Shown here: positions 16,707 through 27,960 of the stretch, piece after piece
How positions within the stretch are numbered: the first letter of the stretch is position 1
Layout: each line of letters begins with the position of its first letter
DNA from: Paucibacter sp. Y2R2-4
Lineage (GTDB): Bacteria; Pseudomonadota; Gammaproteobacteria; Burkholderiales; Burkholderiaceae_C
Length of the DNA: 64,000 bases
Direction of reading: 5' to 3'
NCBI RefSeq assembly: GCF_025717535.1
Contig: NZ_JAJIRO010000002.1
Span: forward strand, 62,001-126,000
Notes under the pieces: generated by a model
Seen by the model: the letters and a program-made list of their open reading frames with translations, nothing else
What the model was told of the DNA's origin: nothing
Database searches by the model: none
Program-made: the position numbers and the translations under genes

Positions 16707-19004
16707 TCAAAGCTTCAATTCCAAGGCCAAGCCAAACTGGGTCCGGCCTTCGCGCAAGACCTGGGTGCTGCCGCCATCGCTGATCAAGGTCAGCGAGCGC
16801 GAGTCCAGCGGCGCCAGATTGTTGGCCGAAAAGCGCAGCGAGGCTGACTTGCTGAACACCCACTGCGCATACACATCCAGCGAACGCGTATTGGACAGAT
16901 CAAAAGACTGAGTCAAGGTCTGCTGGGTCACATAGCCTGGCGTGTAGGCCAAAGACACACCGGTGCTCAGAGGCAGGCTGCTGAGGCGATAGTCAAAACC
17001 GACATTGGCCGACCAAGGTTGTTGGCCGTCCAAGCGGTTGTTGGCCATCGGCAAGGCATCAACATTGGAGTGGTAGATGCTCAAATTGCCGCGCAAATTC
17101 AGCGCTAGCTTGGGGTCAAACACCGAGGGCAGCAACTCGCCCGCGCGCCCTTTGACCTCCAGCTCCAGGCCCATAGTCTGGGCATTCGAGAAGTTCACCG
17201 GCCGCGTGACATAACGCTGCAGCGGCGACCAATCCACTGTTTCCAGCGCCACGCGGTTGCGAATCAGGTCGCTGATGCCGCGATAGAACACGCCGACGCT
17301 GGCCATGCCGCCACCACTCAGATATTTCTCAAAGGCAATGTCCAGGCCGGTCGCCAACTCAGGCTTCAGATTCGGATTGCCCGCGCGGTCGGGGTTGAGC
17401 TCGTCATTCGGCAAAGGCGTCACGCCGTCCGGGCCGAAGACCGGTTTCACGCTATTGGTCAGCGGGCGTGCCAGCAAGGCATTCAGATCGGGCGCCTTGT
17501 AGCTGCGCGTCAGGCTGGCGCGAATCATGTCGCGCCCCTTGGGGTCAAGCTTGTAGTTCAGGTGCCACAAGGGCGTGATCACGGTGCTGACATTGCTGAA
17601 CTGCTGGTCGGTACCGCGGCTGCTGGACTTGATTCGCTCACCGCGCAGGCCCAGATAGGTGGACCACTGCGGCGACAGTTCCCACTCATCCTGCGCAAAC
17701 AAAGCTTGGCGCTCGATGTTGGCGGAGAAGAGCTGGTTGTCGTACTTGGGCTGCAGGATCTGCCCGTTCTGAGTTTGGGTGCGCAGTTCATCGCGCTTGC
17801 GCCACTCCAGCTCCCAGCCCACGGTCAGACTGTGCTCATCGCCCAGCAGATGCCCGTACTTGCCCCCCTGAATCACACTTTGATCGTGGTTATCACCCAC
17901 CGTATTGCGGAAGGGCTGCAGGCCGGCGCCCGGTGTCGGCTCGCGGTAGCTCAAATTGTCGAAAGTGCCCTTGGAGTCTTGCAGGGTGAGCTTCAACTCC
18001 ACGCGCTGCGTGTCGCTGAAACGATCGATCCATTGCGCATTGCCGCGAATGTTTTGCCAGGTGCCGTGATTCAGCGCATCATCATCGGCAAAAGGGAGGT
18101 TTTGCGCAGCTATCTTGTTGAAGGTCTGGCGGTTGTTCCAGTAGCCCTTTTGCACAAAGGCTTGCAGGGCCAAGCTTTCCTCGTCGCTGATGCGCCAGTT
18201 CAGGCGCGGCGCGGTGTTAAAGCCATGGCCCCAGTTGTCTTGTTCGCCCAAGCGGCTGTAGCTCAGGCGAGTCTTGTCCGCTGCGACCAAAACCCGGTCG
18301 GTGGTGAATTGATTCTGGCCGCGCCACTCAAAGGCCGACACCGGCACCGACACCGACACATCGCCAATGCGCTCCCCATAGGTGAAAGTCGCCGAGGGCG
18401 TGGGCCGCACCGCGCTGTAGCCAGTGCCCAGGCGCAGATCCCGCTGGCTGACGCGAGGCGCGTCTTTCAAGATGATGTTGATGGCCCCGGCCACCGCTTG
18501 CGCGCTTTGGTCTGCGCTCGGGCCCTTGGTCACTTCGATGCGTTCCACTTGCGAAGGGCTGAGCTGGTCCAACGCAAAGCCTGGAGGCGCTGGGTCGCCA
18601 TTGATCAGGATCAGCGTGTAGCCCGAGCCCAGGCCGCGCATGCGCGGGCCGCCATCTTGCACCGTCACACCGGGCAGGCGTTTGAGCACATCGGAGACAT
18701 TGGTGTCGCCGTATTTGTCCATCTCCTCGCGGCCATAGATCTGCTTGGCCACCTGCGACTTGCGGCGCAGATCGGTGTCGCTTTGGCGCGCACTGATGTC
18801 CACCCGCTCCAGACGGCTGCTGGACTGGCGCTGCGGCGTGTCGCCCATGCCGGGAGGGATGTCTTGGGCTTGTGCAGCCCCCATTCCAAGGCCAAGGCCT
18901 AGCCCTAGGCCTAGGCCTAAGCCCAGCACAAGCAAAGAACTCAAGGTGGCGCAGGCGGCCGGCACGGCACGCAGGGTCAAAGGCTTCAAGACAGTGGCGG
19001 ACAT
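16707..19004 (-). CDS. TonB-dependent outer-membrane receptor
   Basis: Beta-barrel receptor of about 765 residues. I chose the ATG at 19004 (MSATVLKPL), which gives a signal peptide ending GAAQA before QDIPPG; upstream in-frame starts add a non-signal extension. A TonB-box-like segment (LERVDISA) is followed by the plug domain (EEMDKYGDTNVSDVLKRLPGVTV, GSGYTLILINGDPAPPG, VERIEVTKGPSADQSAQAVAGAINIILK) and a 22-strand-type barrel with the receptor C-terminus. The last residue is Leu rather than Phe. The signal-peptide core is a run of Leu-Gly repeats encoded by tandem hexamers. The ligand cannot be told from sequence. Confidence 0.93.
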   Translation of the reverse strand: MSATVLKPLTLRAVPAACATLSSLLVLGLGLGLGLGLGLGMGAAQAQDIPPGMGDTPQRQSSSRLERVDISARQSDTDLRRKSQVAKQIYGREEMDKYGDTNVSDVLKRLPGVTVQDGGPRMRGLGSGYTLILINGDPAPPGFALDQLSPSQVERIEVTKGPSADQSAQAVAGAINIILKDAPRVSQRDLRLGTGYSAVRPTPSATFTYGERIGDVSVSVPVSAFEWRGQNQFTTDRVLVAADKTRLSYSRLGEQDNWGHGFNTAPRLNWRISDEESLALQAFVQKGYWNNRQTFNKIAAQNLPFADDDALNHGTWQNIRGNAQWIDRFSDTQRVELKLTLQDSKGTFDNLSYREPTPGAGLQPFRNTVGDNHDQSVIQGGKYGHLLGDEHSLTVGWELEWRKRDELRTQTQNGQILQPKYDNQLFSANIERQALFAQDEWELSPQWSTYLGLRGERIKSSSRGTDQQFSNVSTVITPLWHLNYKLDPKGRDMIRASLTRSYKAPDLNALLARPLTNSVKPVFGPDGVTPLPNDELNPDRAGNPNLKPELATGLDIAFEKYLSGGGMASVGVFYRGISDLIRNRVALETVDWSPLQRYVTRPVNFSNAQTMGLELEVKGRAGELLPSVFDPKLALNLRGNLSIYHSNVDALPMANNRLDGQQPWSANVGFDYRLSSLPLSTGVSLAYTPGYVTQQTLTQSFDLSNTRSLDVYAQWVFSKSASLRFSANNLAPLDSRSLTLISDGGSTQVLREGRTQFGLALELKL
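18886..18927 (-). repeat. Imperfect hexanucleotide tandem repeat in a signal peptide
   Basis: Seven 6-bp units (CCAAGG, CCAAGG, CCTAGC, CCTAGG, CCTAGG, CCTAAG, CCCAGC) encode alternating Leu-Gly in the hydrophobic core of the TonB-receptor signal peptide. Changes in copy number would keep the frame but alter signal-peptide length. Confidence 0.85.
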
Positions 19005-19108
19005 CTCAGGGCTCACAAAAACTTTGGCAAAAACGCCCGCCACCATAGCGCGCCTGCGCTTGGTTTGCAGCAGCAGAGCGATCAGACAAGGAATCAATGG
19101 GGCGATCT

Positions 19109-19134
19109 GCGGCGATTCGGGCCTGAATCGCCGC
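19109..19134 (-). terminator. Hairpin after tex
   Basis: A perfect 10-bp stem, GCGGCGATTC/GAATCGCCGC with a GGGCCT loop, lies 48 nt after the tex stop. No T-tract follows, so it may be a Rho-related or stabilising hairpin instead of an intrinsic terminator. Confidence 0.5.
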
Positions 19135-19181
19135 CATTTCGCCACAGACGGAGGGCGAGCGTGCCGCCGCCCCCAAGCCGC

Positions 19182-21557
<2,376 letters not shown>

Positions 21558-21817
21558 AACGTGGGGAACCAGTCAAAAACACGAAGCCGCGCAGTTTGCC
21601 ACAGGGCCCATCGGCGGCTTCTCAGCCACCGCGAACGACACTCACCTCGCCCTTTTCAACCCAGAACTGCATGGCCTGCTGCACTTGCGTGGAGAATCCA
21701 ACCATCAGCAAGCGTCACAGACTTCGGTCATAGTGCCCCCCTTAGCTCAGGCCTCGCTGCTTCATTCGAGCCGGGCCTTTCACTGCAACTTCCAAAACTG
21801 AGTCCTCCAAGCCAGCC

Positions 21818-22627
21818 ATGAAAAACACCGCCCGCCACACCTTTGCCGCCACCTTCATCGCCTGCCTGGGCCTGATGAGCGCTTCGGCAGCACAGGCCCA
21901 AGCCTTTGACGCCGCGCGCATTTACGGTGCCGTGCCCGATCGCGATGGCGGTGTGATGGGTCTGGGCGTGGCCGCTGGCCCGAAATTCCTGGGTTCGCAG
22001 GAAACCCGTGTCATGGCCTTGCCGGTGATTGACTATCAATGGAGCAATGGCTTCTTCGCGGGCACCGGCAACGGCCTGGGCATCAACTTCTCCAAGCAGG
22101 CCCATATGAGCTATGGCCTGCGCATCACCGCCGACTTCGGCCGTGATGAAGACCTGTCGCCTGCTCTGCGCAGCCTGGGCGACATCAGCATCCGCCCCGA
22201 GGCCGGCGCTTTCTTGAACTTCAACCTGAGCCCCAGCTTTGTGCTGACCTCGTCGATTCGCTATGGTTCAGGCAATGATCGCAAGGGTCTGCAACTGGAT
22301 CTGGGCGCGGCCTACAACATGGCGCTGGCACCGCAGTGGCGCGCCGGCATGGGTGCCGCCATGACGGTGGCCAATGCCGAGTACATGCAGTCGTACTTCG
22401 GCGTTACCCAAGCGCAATCGGCCAATAGCGGCTGGGCCGCCTACAAGCCCGCCGCCGGCGTGCGCGATGTGCGCGCCAATTTCTCGCTGACCTATGCCAT
22501 CGACCAGCGCATGGCCGTGACCGGCGTGCTCTCGGCTCGGGCCTTGCAAGGCGACGCCAAGAAGAGCCCGCTGAGCCAGAAGGACAACAGCGCCAGCGGC
22601 GTGGTGGCCTTCAGCTATCTGTTCTGA
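21818..22627 (+). CDS. MipA/OmpV family outer-membrane protein
   Basis: Outer-membrane beta-barrel of 269 residues, with a signal peptide at residues 1-29 (cleavage near AQAQAFD). The family signature region GPKFLGSQETRVMALPVIDYQWSNGFFAG is present, and it ends with an aromatic C-terminus (FSYLF) typical of barrel assembly. MipA is a scaffolding protein for peptidoglycan enzymes in E. coli; the role here is not known. It is transcribed divergently from tex, with a 260-bp gap where I see no clear promoter. Confidence 0.9.
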   Translation: MKNTARHTFAATFIACLGLMSASAAQAQAFDAARIYGAVPDRDGGVMGLGVAAGPKFLGSQETRVMALPVIDYQWSNGFFAGTGNGLGINFSKQAHMSYGLRITADFGRDEDLSPALRSLGDISIRPEAGAFLNFNLSPSFVLTSSIRYGSGNDRKGLQLDLGAAYNMALAPQWRAGMGAAMTVANAEYMQSYFGVTQAQSANSGWAAYKPAAGVRDVRANFSLTYAIDQRMAVTGVLSARALQGDAKKSPLSQKDNSASGVVAFSYLF

Positions 22628-22650
22628 GGCACTCAATCCCAATGAGGCCA

Positions 22651-22681
22651 AGCGAGCGCTGTGCGAAACACAGCGCTCGCT
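22651..22681. terminator. Bidirectional hairpin between convergent genes
   Basis: A perfect 13-bp inverted repeat (AGCGAGCGCTGTG and its complement) with a CGAAA loop lies between the mipA-type gene and the PEP-CTERM gene. No strong T-tract is present on either side. Confidence 0.65.
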
Positions 22682-22685
22682 GAGC

Positions 22686-23324
22686 TCAAAGTGCAGCCTG
22701 AGAACGCCGGCGTTGCTGGCCAGCCAGCAGCAACAAGCCAAGCACACCCAGGTAGGCTGTGGTCGGCTCAGGCACGGCGGCGCTGATTTGCAGCGTCGGG
22801 TTCAAGCTGAAAGCCTGAACCTCTGAAATGGCATAGCCCAGGCCATGGCTGAGATTACCGGCAGCGCTGTAAAGCTTGATCTCGGCCGGCCCCTCGCTCA
22901 ATAGCTCGAAGCGCAAGTTGGCCAAGCTCAGCAAAGCCTGGGCCTGATTGGCCAAGCCAGGGAAGTGCGAGCCGCCGAACTCGTCGGCGCCGAGAAATCC
23001 GCTGTCGTCATCCCAGCCGGCCGCCACCTCAAAGCCGCTGAACTTCAAACGGCTGTGGTCATAGTCCAGCTTGAAGCCAAAGTACAAAAGCTCCTCGTCG
23101 GCACTCTTTTGCTCAAAGGCATTCGACACTTGCAACTGCAGATCAATCGCCTGGCCGACCTGCAAGGCAGACGGTGACTGGAGCTGCACGCTGGCCGCTT
23201 GCGCCGAAGCCGCCGCCAATGCGGCCAGGCTCAAGGCGGCCTGCAGCACGGTCTTGGCAAAGCCCTGCGCCGGGCTTGAGCGCTTTGCGGCCATGACGGC
23301 GGTCTTGCTTGTTTGCTGTTTCAT
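22686..23324 (-). CDS. PEP-CTERM protein with a cohesin-like domain
   Basis: Secreted protein of about 212 residues. After a signal peptide (ALAAASAQA), a beta-sandwich of about 140 residues resembles cohesin-type domains (QVGQAIDLQLQVSN, then YFGFKLDYDHSRLKFSGFE, then ALLSLANLRFELLSEGPAEIKLYS). It ends with a PEP-CTERM sorting signal: VPEPTT, a hydrophobic helix, then RRR. The exosortase that would process it is outside the window. The start is the ATG at 23324 after GTGAGGGGG; a GTG at 23342 overlapping the phospholipase stop is possible. It lies 14 nt after a phospholipase C that ends in a dockerin. The cohesin assignment rests on the pattern of conserved hydrophobic strands read by eye and is the less certain part. 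Confidence 0.82.
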   Translation of the reverse strand: MKQQTSKTAVMAAKRSSPAQGFAKTVLQAALSLAALAAASAQAASVQLQSPSALQVGQAIDLQLQVSNAFEQKSADEELLYFGFKLDYDHSRLKFSGFEVAAGWDDDSGFLGADEFGGSHFPGLANQAQALLSLANLRFELLSEGPAEIKLYSAAGNLSHGLGYAISEVQAFSLNPTLQISAAVPEPTTAYLGVLGLLLLAGQQRRRSQAAL

Positions 23325-23338
23325 GGTTTCCCCCTCAC

Positions 23339-25969
23339 TCACTGTTTGCTGAAAATTTCGTACCAGCCGCGGTAGTCGGCCTGGGTGATGCAGTTGTCGG
23401 CATCAAAATTGGCCAGCGGCTGATAGCGCGTATCGCCGACGCAACTGCCCATGGCCGCGCGCTGCGCATCGCGGTCGGCGGCGTCAATACGGCCATCGCC
23501 ATTGATATCGCCGCGTTTGAGCAAGCGCAGGTTCAGGCGCGGCGCCGCCTCTTCATAGCCATCGTTCAAGAACAGGCCGAAGAAATACTCGCCCTCGGCA
23601 AAGCCGGCCAGGCTGAAGCTCTGGCTGCCGGCCGGCGCGGCCACATAGTTCCACTTCAAAGAGCCCGGGCCGCCAGGCGTCATGCCCTTGCGATAAAAGC
23701 CCAACCAATGCTTGCTGCCAGCGGGCAGGCCTTGCCAGCTCAGGTTCAGGCTGTCACCGATGCGGGACACGCCCGTTGACGCGCTGAACTTGACGGTGTT
23801 GACCGGCGGCGGCAGCACGCCCGGCACCGGGGACGGCGCGGCTTGCGCCAAGCCGTTCAAAACCGGGTCGGTGTAGTCCAGGCCGGCGCCTTCCAAGTGA
23901 CCAGCCAAGCGACGCCAGAACAGCGCCTCGCCCTCCAAGGTCACGCCGAGGTCGTACCAGCCTTGGCTGTAGTCCAGGGTGCGCACATAGCTGCGCGTTT
24001 GACCGGCTGGCACTTCGATCAGCAGTTCGCTGCGATCCCCATAGGCCAGGTCCTGCAATTTGAAGCGCAGCGCCTGAGTACCACCGTTGCTGAAATTGAT
24101 ACGCACGCTGCGGGCTGCCGGGTCTTCGCGCAGGCTCACCTCGCCCAAGCGGGCCGCCGTGCCCAAGCTGCCGATGAATTCGCGCACAAAGCCGTTCTGG
24201 CCATGGACGTTGAGTTGGTAGCTGTCGCCAGTCCAGTTCCAGACCTCGCGCTCGATGCGCTTGGACGGCTCCACCGTGTAGTGCCAGGGGCCATCGCTGC
24301 GCAAAGCGGAGTAGACGATGAAGGCATCGGTAGCGCTGCCGGCATTGCCAAAGCTGAGGGCGAACTGGCGCGCCGTGCCTTGCACTGCGCCGTCCACCTC
24401 GGCCCGGTAAGGCATGGCGCAGGCGGGACGCGGCTGACCGGTCGTCACACGTTCCTGCCGCGGCAAGGTCTGCACCGCCGGTGGCAAGGCGTCTTTGCTG
24501 CCCCAGTTCTTGAAGTAATTGGCACTGCGCGGCACACCCGCGGGCCAGGTTTTGTTGGGCTCGGCGAAATTGAAGGCGCTGCGCAAATCGCCGCAGACCG
24601 CACGCCGCCAGGGCGAGATGGCCGCGCACTGCACCGCCGAGCGTGGCAGGCCCTTACCCTGCACCAACCACTCTTCAACAAAGCGGATCAAGGAGGTGTG
24701 ATCGAAGAGCTGCGAGTTGACCCGCCCGCCCTTGCTCCAGGGCGAGATCACCAAGGTCGGCACGCGTGGCCCCAAACCGATGGGCTCAGTGCCGGCATAG
24801 ACCTCGCCTTGCAAGCTGTTGGCCACGGTGCTGCGGCCCCGATTGGCATCCAGCGGCGGCATGGTCGAAGGCATGTGATCAAAGAAGCCGTCGTTCTCGT
24901 CATAGGTGATGACCAAGGCCGTCTTGGACCAAATCTCTGGGTTGTCCACCAAGGCGGCCAAGAGGCGGGCGCTGAAGTTCTCGCCGGCATTGGGCGTTTC
25001 TTCCGGGTGCTCGCAATACTCGGTGGGAGCACAAATCCAGGACACCGCCGGCAAGCGCCCCGCTTTCACATCCGCTGCGAACGCATCGATCAAATATTGC
25101 CCGGTGGTGCCCTTGGCATTGCCGGCGTTGGAGCCAGGCGCCATTGCGCGGCATTTTTGATAGAGCGGCGAGTCCGGGGTCAGCTTGCGCCCTTGGGCGT
25201 CGACACGGAAGTTCTTGAAGTACTGCAGGTAGTTGTCGCCGTAGTTGTCCCACTCCTGGTAGACCTTCCAGCTGATTTGATTGGCCTCCAAGACTTCGGC
25301 ATAACTCTGCCACTCGATGCCTTTGGCCGTCGCCGAATCATTGGCGATGTCGGCGTTGTAGATGCCGTTGGTGACGTTGTAGAGGGCCGAATCAGAGATG
25401 CCCGTCATCACCCCGCCGGCATGGCCGCTCAAGGCGTAAAAGCGATTCGGATCGGTAGGGCCAAACACCGAGCAGTGGTAGGCGTCGCAGGTGGTGAAGG
25501 CGTCAGCCAATGCGTAGTAAAACGGCAAGTCGGCTCGGTCAAAGTAGCCCATGGTGCGTGGGCTCTTCTTGGGCACCCAGGCATTCCAGTCCTTCCACGC
25601 GGCTTCGCTGCCCTTCCAGGAATGGTTCAGGCCCACGCGCAAGGCGTTGGTGTTCTTGATATCGAAGTGATAGGGCAGCACATGGCTGGCGCCACTGGGC
25701 TGGTACCACACCGGCTTGCCCGAAGGCAGGGTGATGGCGCGCGGATCGTTGAAGCCACGCACGCCGGCCAGCGCCCCAAAGTAGTGGTCAAAGGAGCGGT
25801 TCTCTTGCATCAGGAAGACGATGTGCTCGATGTCTCCGATGCCGCCGCTGCGCTGGTTGGCCGGCGTGGCCAGGGCGCGCGCAATCGTCTTGGCAAAGCT
25901 AGGCGAGCTGGCCAGGCCCAACGCGCTGGCGGCCATGAAGCCGCGGCGTGTGGATTTGTGTGCAGACAT
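23339..25969 (-). CDS. Phosphocholine-type phospholipase C with a C-terminal dockerin
   Basis: Exported phosphoesterase of 876 residues. It begins with a Tat signal (STRRGFMAAS). The phosphoesterase domain carries HIVFLMQENRSFDHYFGAL near residue 48 and covers about residues 45-450. Two C-terminal beta domains of the phospholipase C family follow, then about 60 residues that form a dockerin. The first calcium loop is DINGDGRIDAAD, a perfect match to the DxNxDGxxxxxD pattern, and the second is NFDADNCITQAD. Two Cys residues (GSC, DNC) could bridge the repeats. A dockerin on this family is unusual and would bind a cohesin, and the next gene encodes a cohesin-like PEP-CTERM protein. Substrates are probably phospholipids such as phosphatidylcholine. 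Confidence 0.92.
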   Translation of the reverse strand: MSAHKSTRRGFMAASALGLASSPSFAKTIARALATPANQRSGGIGDIEHIVFLMQENRSFDHYFGALAGVRGFNDPRAITLPSGKPVWYQPSGASHVLPYHFDIKNTNALRVGLNHSWKGSEAAWKDWNAWVPKKSPRTMGYFDRADLPFYYALADAFTTCDAYHCSVFGPTDPNRFYALSGHAGGVMTGISDSALYNVTNGIYNADIANDSATAKGIEWQSYAEVLEANQISWKVYQEWDNYGDNYLQYFKNFRVDAQGRKLTPDSPLYQKCRAMAPGSNAGNAKGTTGQYLIDAFAADVKAGRLPAVSWICAPTEYCEHPEETPNAGENFSARLLAALVDNPEIWSKTALVITYDENDGFFDHMPSTMPPLDANRGRSTVANSLQGEVYAGTEPIGLGPRVPTLVISPWSKGGRVNSQLFDHTSLIRFVEEWLVQGKGLPRSAVQCAAISPWRRAVCGDLRSAFNFAEPNKTWPAGVPRSANYFKNWGSKDALPPAVQTLPRQERVTTGQPRPACAMPYRAEVDGAVQGTARQFALSFGNAGSATDAFIVYSALRSDGPWHYTVEPSKRIEREVWNWTGDSYQLNVHGQNGFVREFIGSLGTAARLGEVSLREDPAARSVRINFSNGGTQALRFKLQDLAYGDRSELLIEVPAGQTRSYVRTLDYSQGWYDLGVTLEGEALFWRRLAGHLEGAGLDYTDPVLNGLAQAAPSPVPGVLPPPVNTVKFSASTGVSRIGDSLNLSWQGLPAGSKHWLGFYRKGMTPGGPGSLKWNYVAAPAGSQSFSLAGFAEGEYFFGLFLNDGYEEAAPRLNLRLLKRGDINGDGRIDAADRDAQRAAMGSCVGDTRYQPLANFDADNCITQADYRGWYEIFSKQ

Positions 25970-25981
25970 GACAAGAGATCC

Positions 25982-26024
25982 TGTGTAGTGACGATCTACA
26001 CATTCTCAAAAGCTAAAAAGTCAA
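25982..26024 (-). promoter_or_regulatory. Candidate promoter and operator of the phospholipase operon
   Basis: On the minus strand, TTGACT (26019-26024) and TGTAGA (25995-26000) are spaced 18 bp apart. The -10 lies inside a perfect inverted repeat TGTGTAG-N7-CTACACA (25982-26002), 13 nt upstream of the ATG. A regulator binding there would block the promoter. It does not match the PhoB box. Confidence 0.45.
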
Positions 26025-26038
26025 CAAACCACACGCAA

Positions 26039-26056
26039 CTAGGCCATTTGGCCTAG
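26039..26056. terminator. Palindrome CTAGGCCA-TT-TGGCCTAG
   Basis: A perfect 8-bp inverted repeat with a 2-nt centre lies between the flavoprotein stop (26086) and the phospholipase promoter. It could be a terminator for the upstream gene or a regulator site. Confidence 0.4.
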
Positions 26057-26085
26057 GTCACCACAAAAAGAGTGTGTCTTGCCTT

Positions 26086-27375
26086 TCAGGGATTGGCATT
26101 CAACCAGGCTGCCGCACCCTCGCCCGCCACCATGCCACTGGCCATGCAGGCGGTGAGCAAATAGCCGCCGGTAGGGGCTTCCCAGTCGAGCATCTCGCCA
26201 GCGCAAAACACGCCGGGCAGTTGCGTCAACATCAGGCCATCGTCCAGCTCCGGCAAGCGCACGCCGCCGGCGGTGCTGATGGCTTCGGCCACCGGCCTGG
26301 CCGAGCGCAGCCGCAAGGGCAAGCGCTTGAGGGTGGCGGCCAGGGTCGACACATCGGTGTAGTCCTGCTTGCTCAGCACCTCGTGCAACAAGGCCGCTTT
26401 CAAACCATCAATGCCCAAGCGGCTTTTCAGATGGGTGGACATGGAGCGAGTGCCGCGCGGCCGAGCCACCTCGGCGGCCACGAAGTCGACGCTGCGATCG
26501 GGCAGCAAGTCCAGATGGATCAAGGCTTCACCAAACTCGGCAATCTCCTCGCGCAGCAGGCTGCTGGCGGCATAGATCAAAGAGCCTTCCAGGCCGCCGG
26601 CAGTAATCACAAATTCACCCTGGCGGGTAAAGCTGCGGCCGCTCTGCCCTTCAAACTGCAAGGCCACCGGCTTGACCGGCAGACCGGCAAATTTCTCTAC
26701 AAAGAAGGGGCTCCAGCCCGGGTTTGCGGCGTCTTGGCGGGCCAAGCCCAAATCAAACCCGCAATTGGCCGGGCGCAGGCCCGCGATGTCCACGCCGCGT
26801 GCGGCCAATAGAGGCACCCAACCGGCATTCGAGCCCAGCTGCGGCCATGAGGCGCCACCCAGGGCCAGCACCACTGCTTTGGCCGCCACACTGTGTTCTT
26901 GACCGGCATGGCCAAAGCGCAACTCCCGCGCTTCATTCCAACCCAACCAGTGGTGGCGCATATGAAAACGCACGCCCGAGGCGCGCAGCCGACTCAACCA
27001 AGCGCGCAGCAAGGGCGCCGACTTCATATCGACCGGAAAGACGCGGCCCGAACTGCCCACAAAGGTCTCAACGCCCAAGCCCAAAGCCCAGGCACGCAAG
27101 CCTGGGCCATCGAGGCGATCCAGCCATTGCTTGACCTCAGGGCAGGCCTCGCCATTGCCGCTGCTGAAGCGGCTGGCAAAAGCCTCGCCGACCTCCGAAT
27201 GGGTCAAATTGAGCCCGCCCTTGCCGGCCAATAGAAACTTGCGTCCCACCGAGGCCATGGCGTCATACAAGTCCACCTCGATGCCTGCTGCGCGCAAGCG
27301 CTCGGCCGCCATCAAACCCGCTGGTCCGCCCCCGATGACGACGACATGGTGGGGAAGCTCGGACAAAGATGACAT
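26086..27375 (-). CDS. NAD(P)/FAD-dependent oxidoreductase (TIGR03862/BaiN-like flavoprotein)
   Basis: Flavoprotein of about 429 residues of the HI0933/BaiN-like family. The N-terminal dinucleotide-binding motif VVVIGGGPAGLMAAERL lies near residue 10 and is followed by the family motif SVGRKFLLAGKGGLNLTHSE. A C-terminal FAD-binding segment reads LPGVFCAGEMLDWEAPTGGYLLTACMASG. I chose the ATG at 27375 (MSSLSELPH) over upstream in-frame starts, because it places the Rossmann motif at the usual distance. Substrate unknown. Confidence 0.9.
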   Translation of the reverse strand: MSSLSELPHHVVVIGGGPAGLMAAERLRAAGIEVDLYDAMASVGRKFLLAGKGGLNLTHSEVGEAFASRFSSGNGEACPEVKQWLDRLDGPGLRAWALGLGVETFVGSSGRVFPVDMKSAPLLRAWLSRLRASGVRFHMRHHWLGWNEARELRFGHAGQEHSVAAKAVVLALGGASWPQLGSNAGWVPLLAARGVDIAGLRPANCGFDLGLARQDAANPGWSPFFVEKFAGLPVKPVALQFEGQSGRSFTRQGEFVITAGGLEGSLIYAASSLLREEIAEFGEALIHLDLLPDRSVDFVAAEVARPRGTRSMSTHLKSRLGIDGLKAALLHEVLSKQDYTDVSTLAATLKRLPLRLRSARPVAEAISTAGGVRLPELDDGLMLTQLPGVFCAGEMLDWEAPTGGYLLTACMASGMVAGEGAAAWLNANP

Positions 27376-27486
27376 GGTGAATGAGGGCGCAGCGCGGGTA
27401 GAAAGACCCGCCAGTGTGCCAGAACGTGCCACCGGTGAGTCAATCACGAGCAAGCCCTCAGCCACCGAAAGGCGACCCTCGCGCCC

Positions 27487-27960
27487 TCAAACTTGGCGGG
27501 CGGGCCTTTGCATATCGATGTGCATGATGCCGTCTTCGTCATAGGGCGATGAGGTCTGCACAAAGCCCTGGCTGGCGTAGAAGTCCAGCAAATAGGCCTG
27601 CGCATTGATGGCAATCGCCTGGCCCGGCCAGAGGCGCTCGCACTCTGCAATCGCCTGCTGCATCAAAGCGCGACCCGCGCCCGTGCCTCGCGCGGCCGGC
27701 GCGCTGACCACGCGACCGATCTCCGGCAGCAGATGCGTCGGCCCTTTGGCCTGAGGCGGCAACAAGCGCGCATTGGCGAAGAGCTCACCGCTGTCTTCGT
27801 CATGCCCGAGCAGGTGCCAAGCCAACAGGTCCACACCGTCGGGGTCCAGGTACACGCAGGCCTGCTCCAACACAAAGACCTGCGAGCGCAAGGCCAGCGC
27901 CTGATACAGGGCCAGCGGGCTCAGGTCCTGCAGGCGCGCGCACGTCCAACGCAAGCCCAT
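27487..27960 (-). CDS. ElaA-type GNAT N-acetyltransferase
   Basis: Acetyl-CoA-dependent acetyltransferase of 157 residues with the ElaA N-terminus (LYQALALRSQVFVLEQACVY) and the acetyl-CoA loop EIGRVVSAPAARGTGAGRALM. Its ATG (27960) shares one base with the stop of the upstream reductase gene, so the two are probably translationally coupled. Substrate unknown. Confidence 0.9.
   Translation of the reverse strand: MGLRWTCARLQDLSPLALYQALALRSQVFVLEQACVYLDPDGVDLLAWHLLGHDEDSGELFANARLLPPQAKGPTHLLPEIGRVVSAPAARGTGAGRALMQQAIAECERLWPGQAIAINAQAYLLDFYASQGFVQTSSPYDEDGIMHIDMQRPARQV

Noticed and set aside
23843-26056. Plus-strand frame of about 737 codons opposite the phospholipase C gene
   Set aside because: It is antisense to a gene with clear domains, and it has no ribosome-binding site, motifs or membrane segments.
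25970-26085. PhoB box upstream of the phospholipase C gene
   Set aside because: Looked for because such enzymes are often phosphate-regulated, but no CTGTCAT-type tandem repeats are present.
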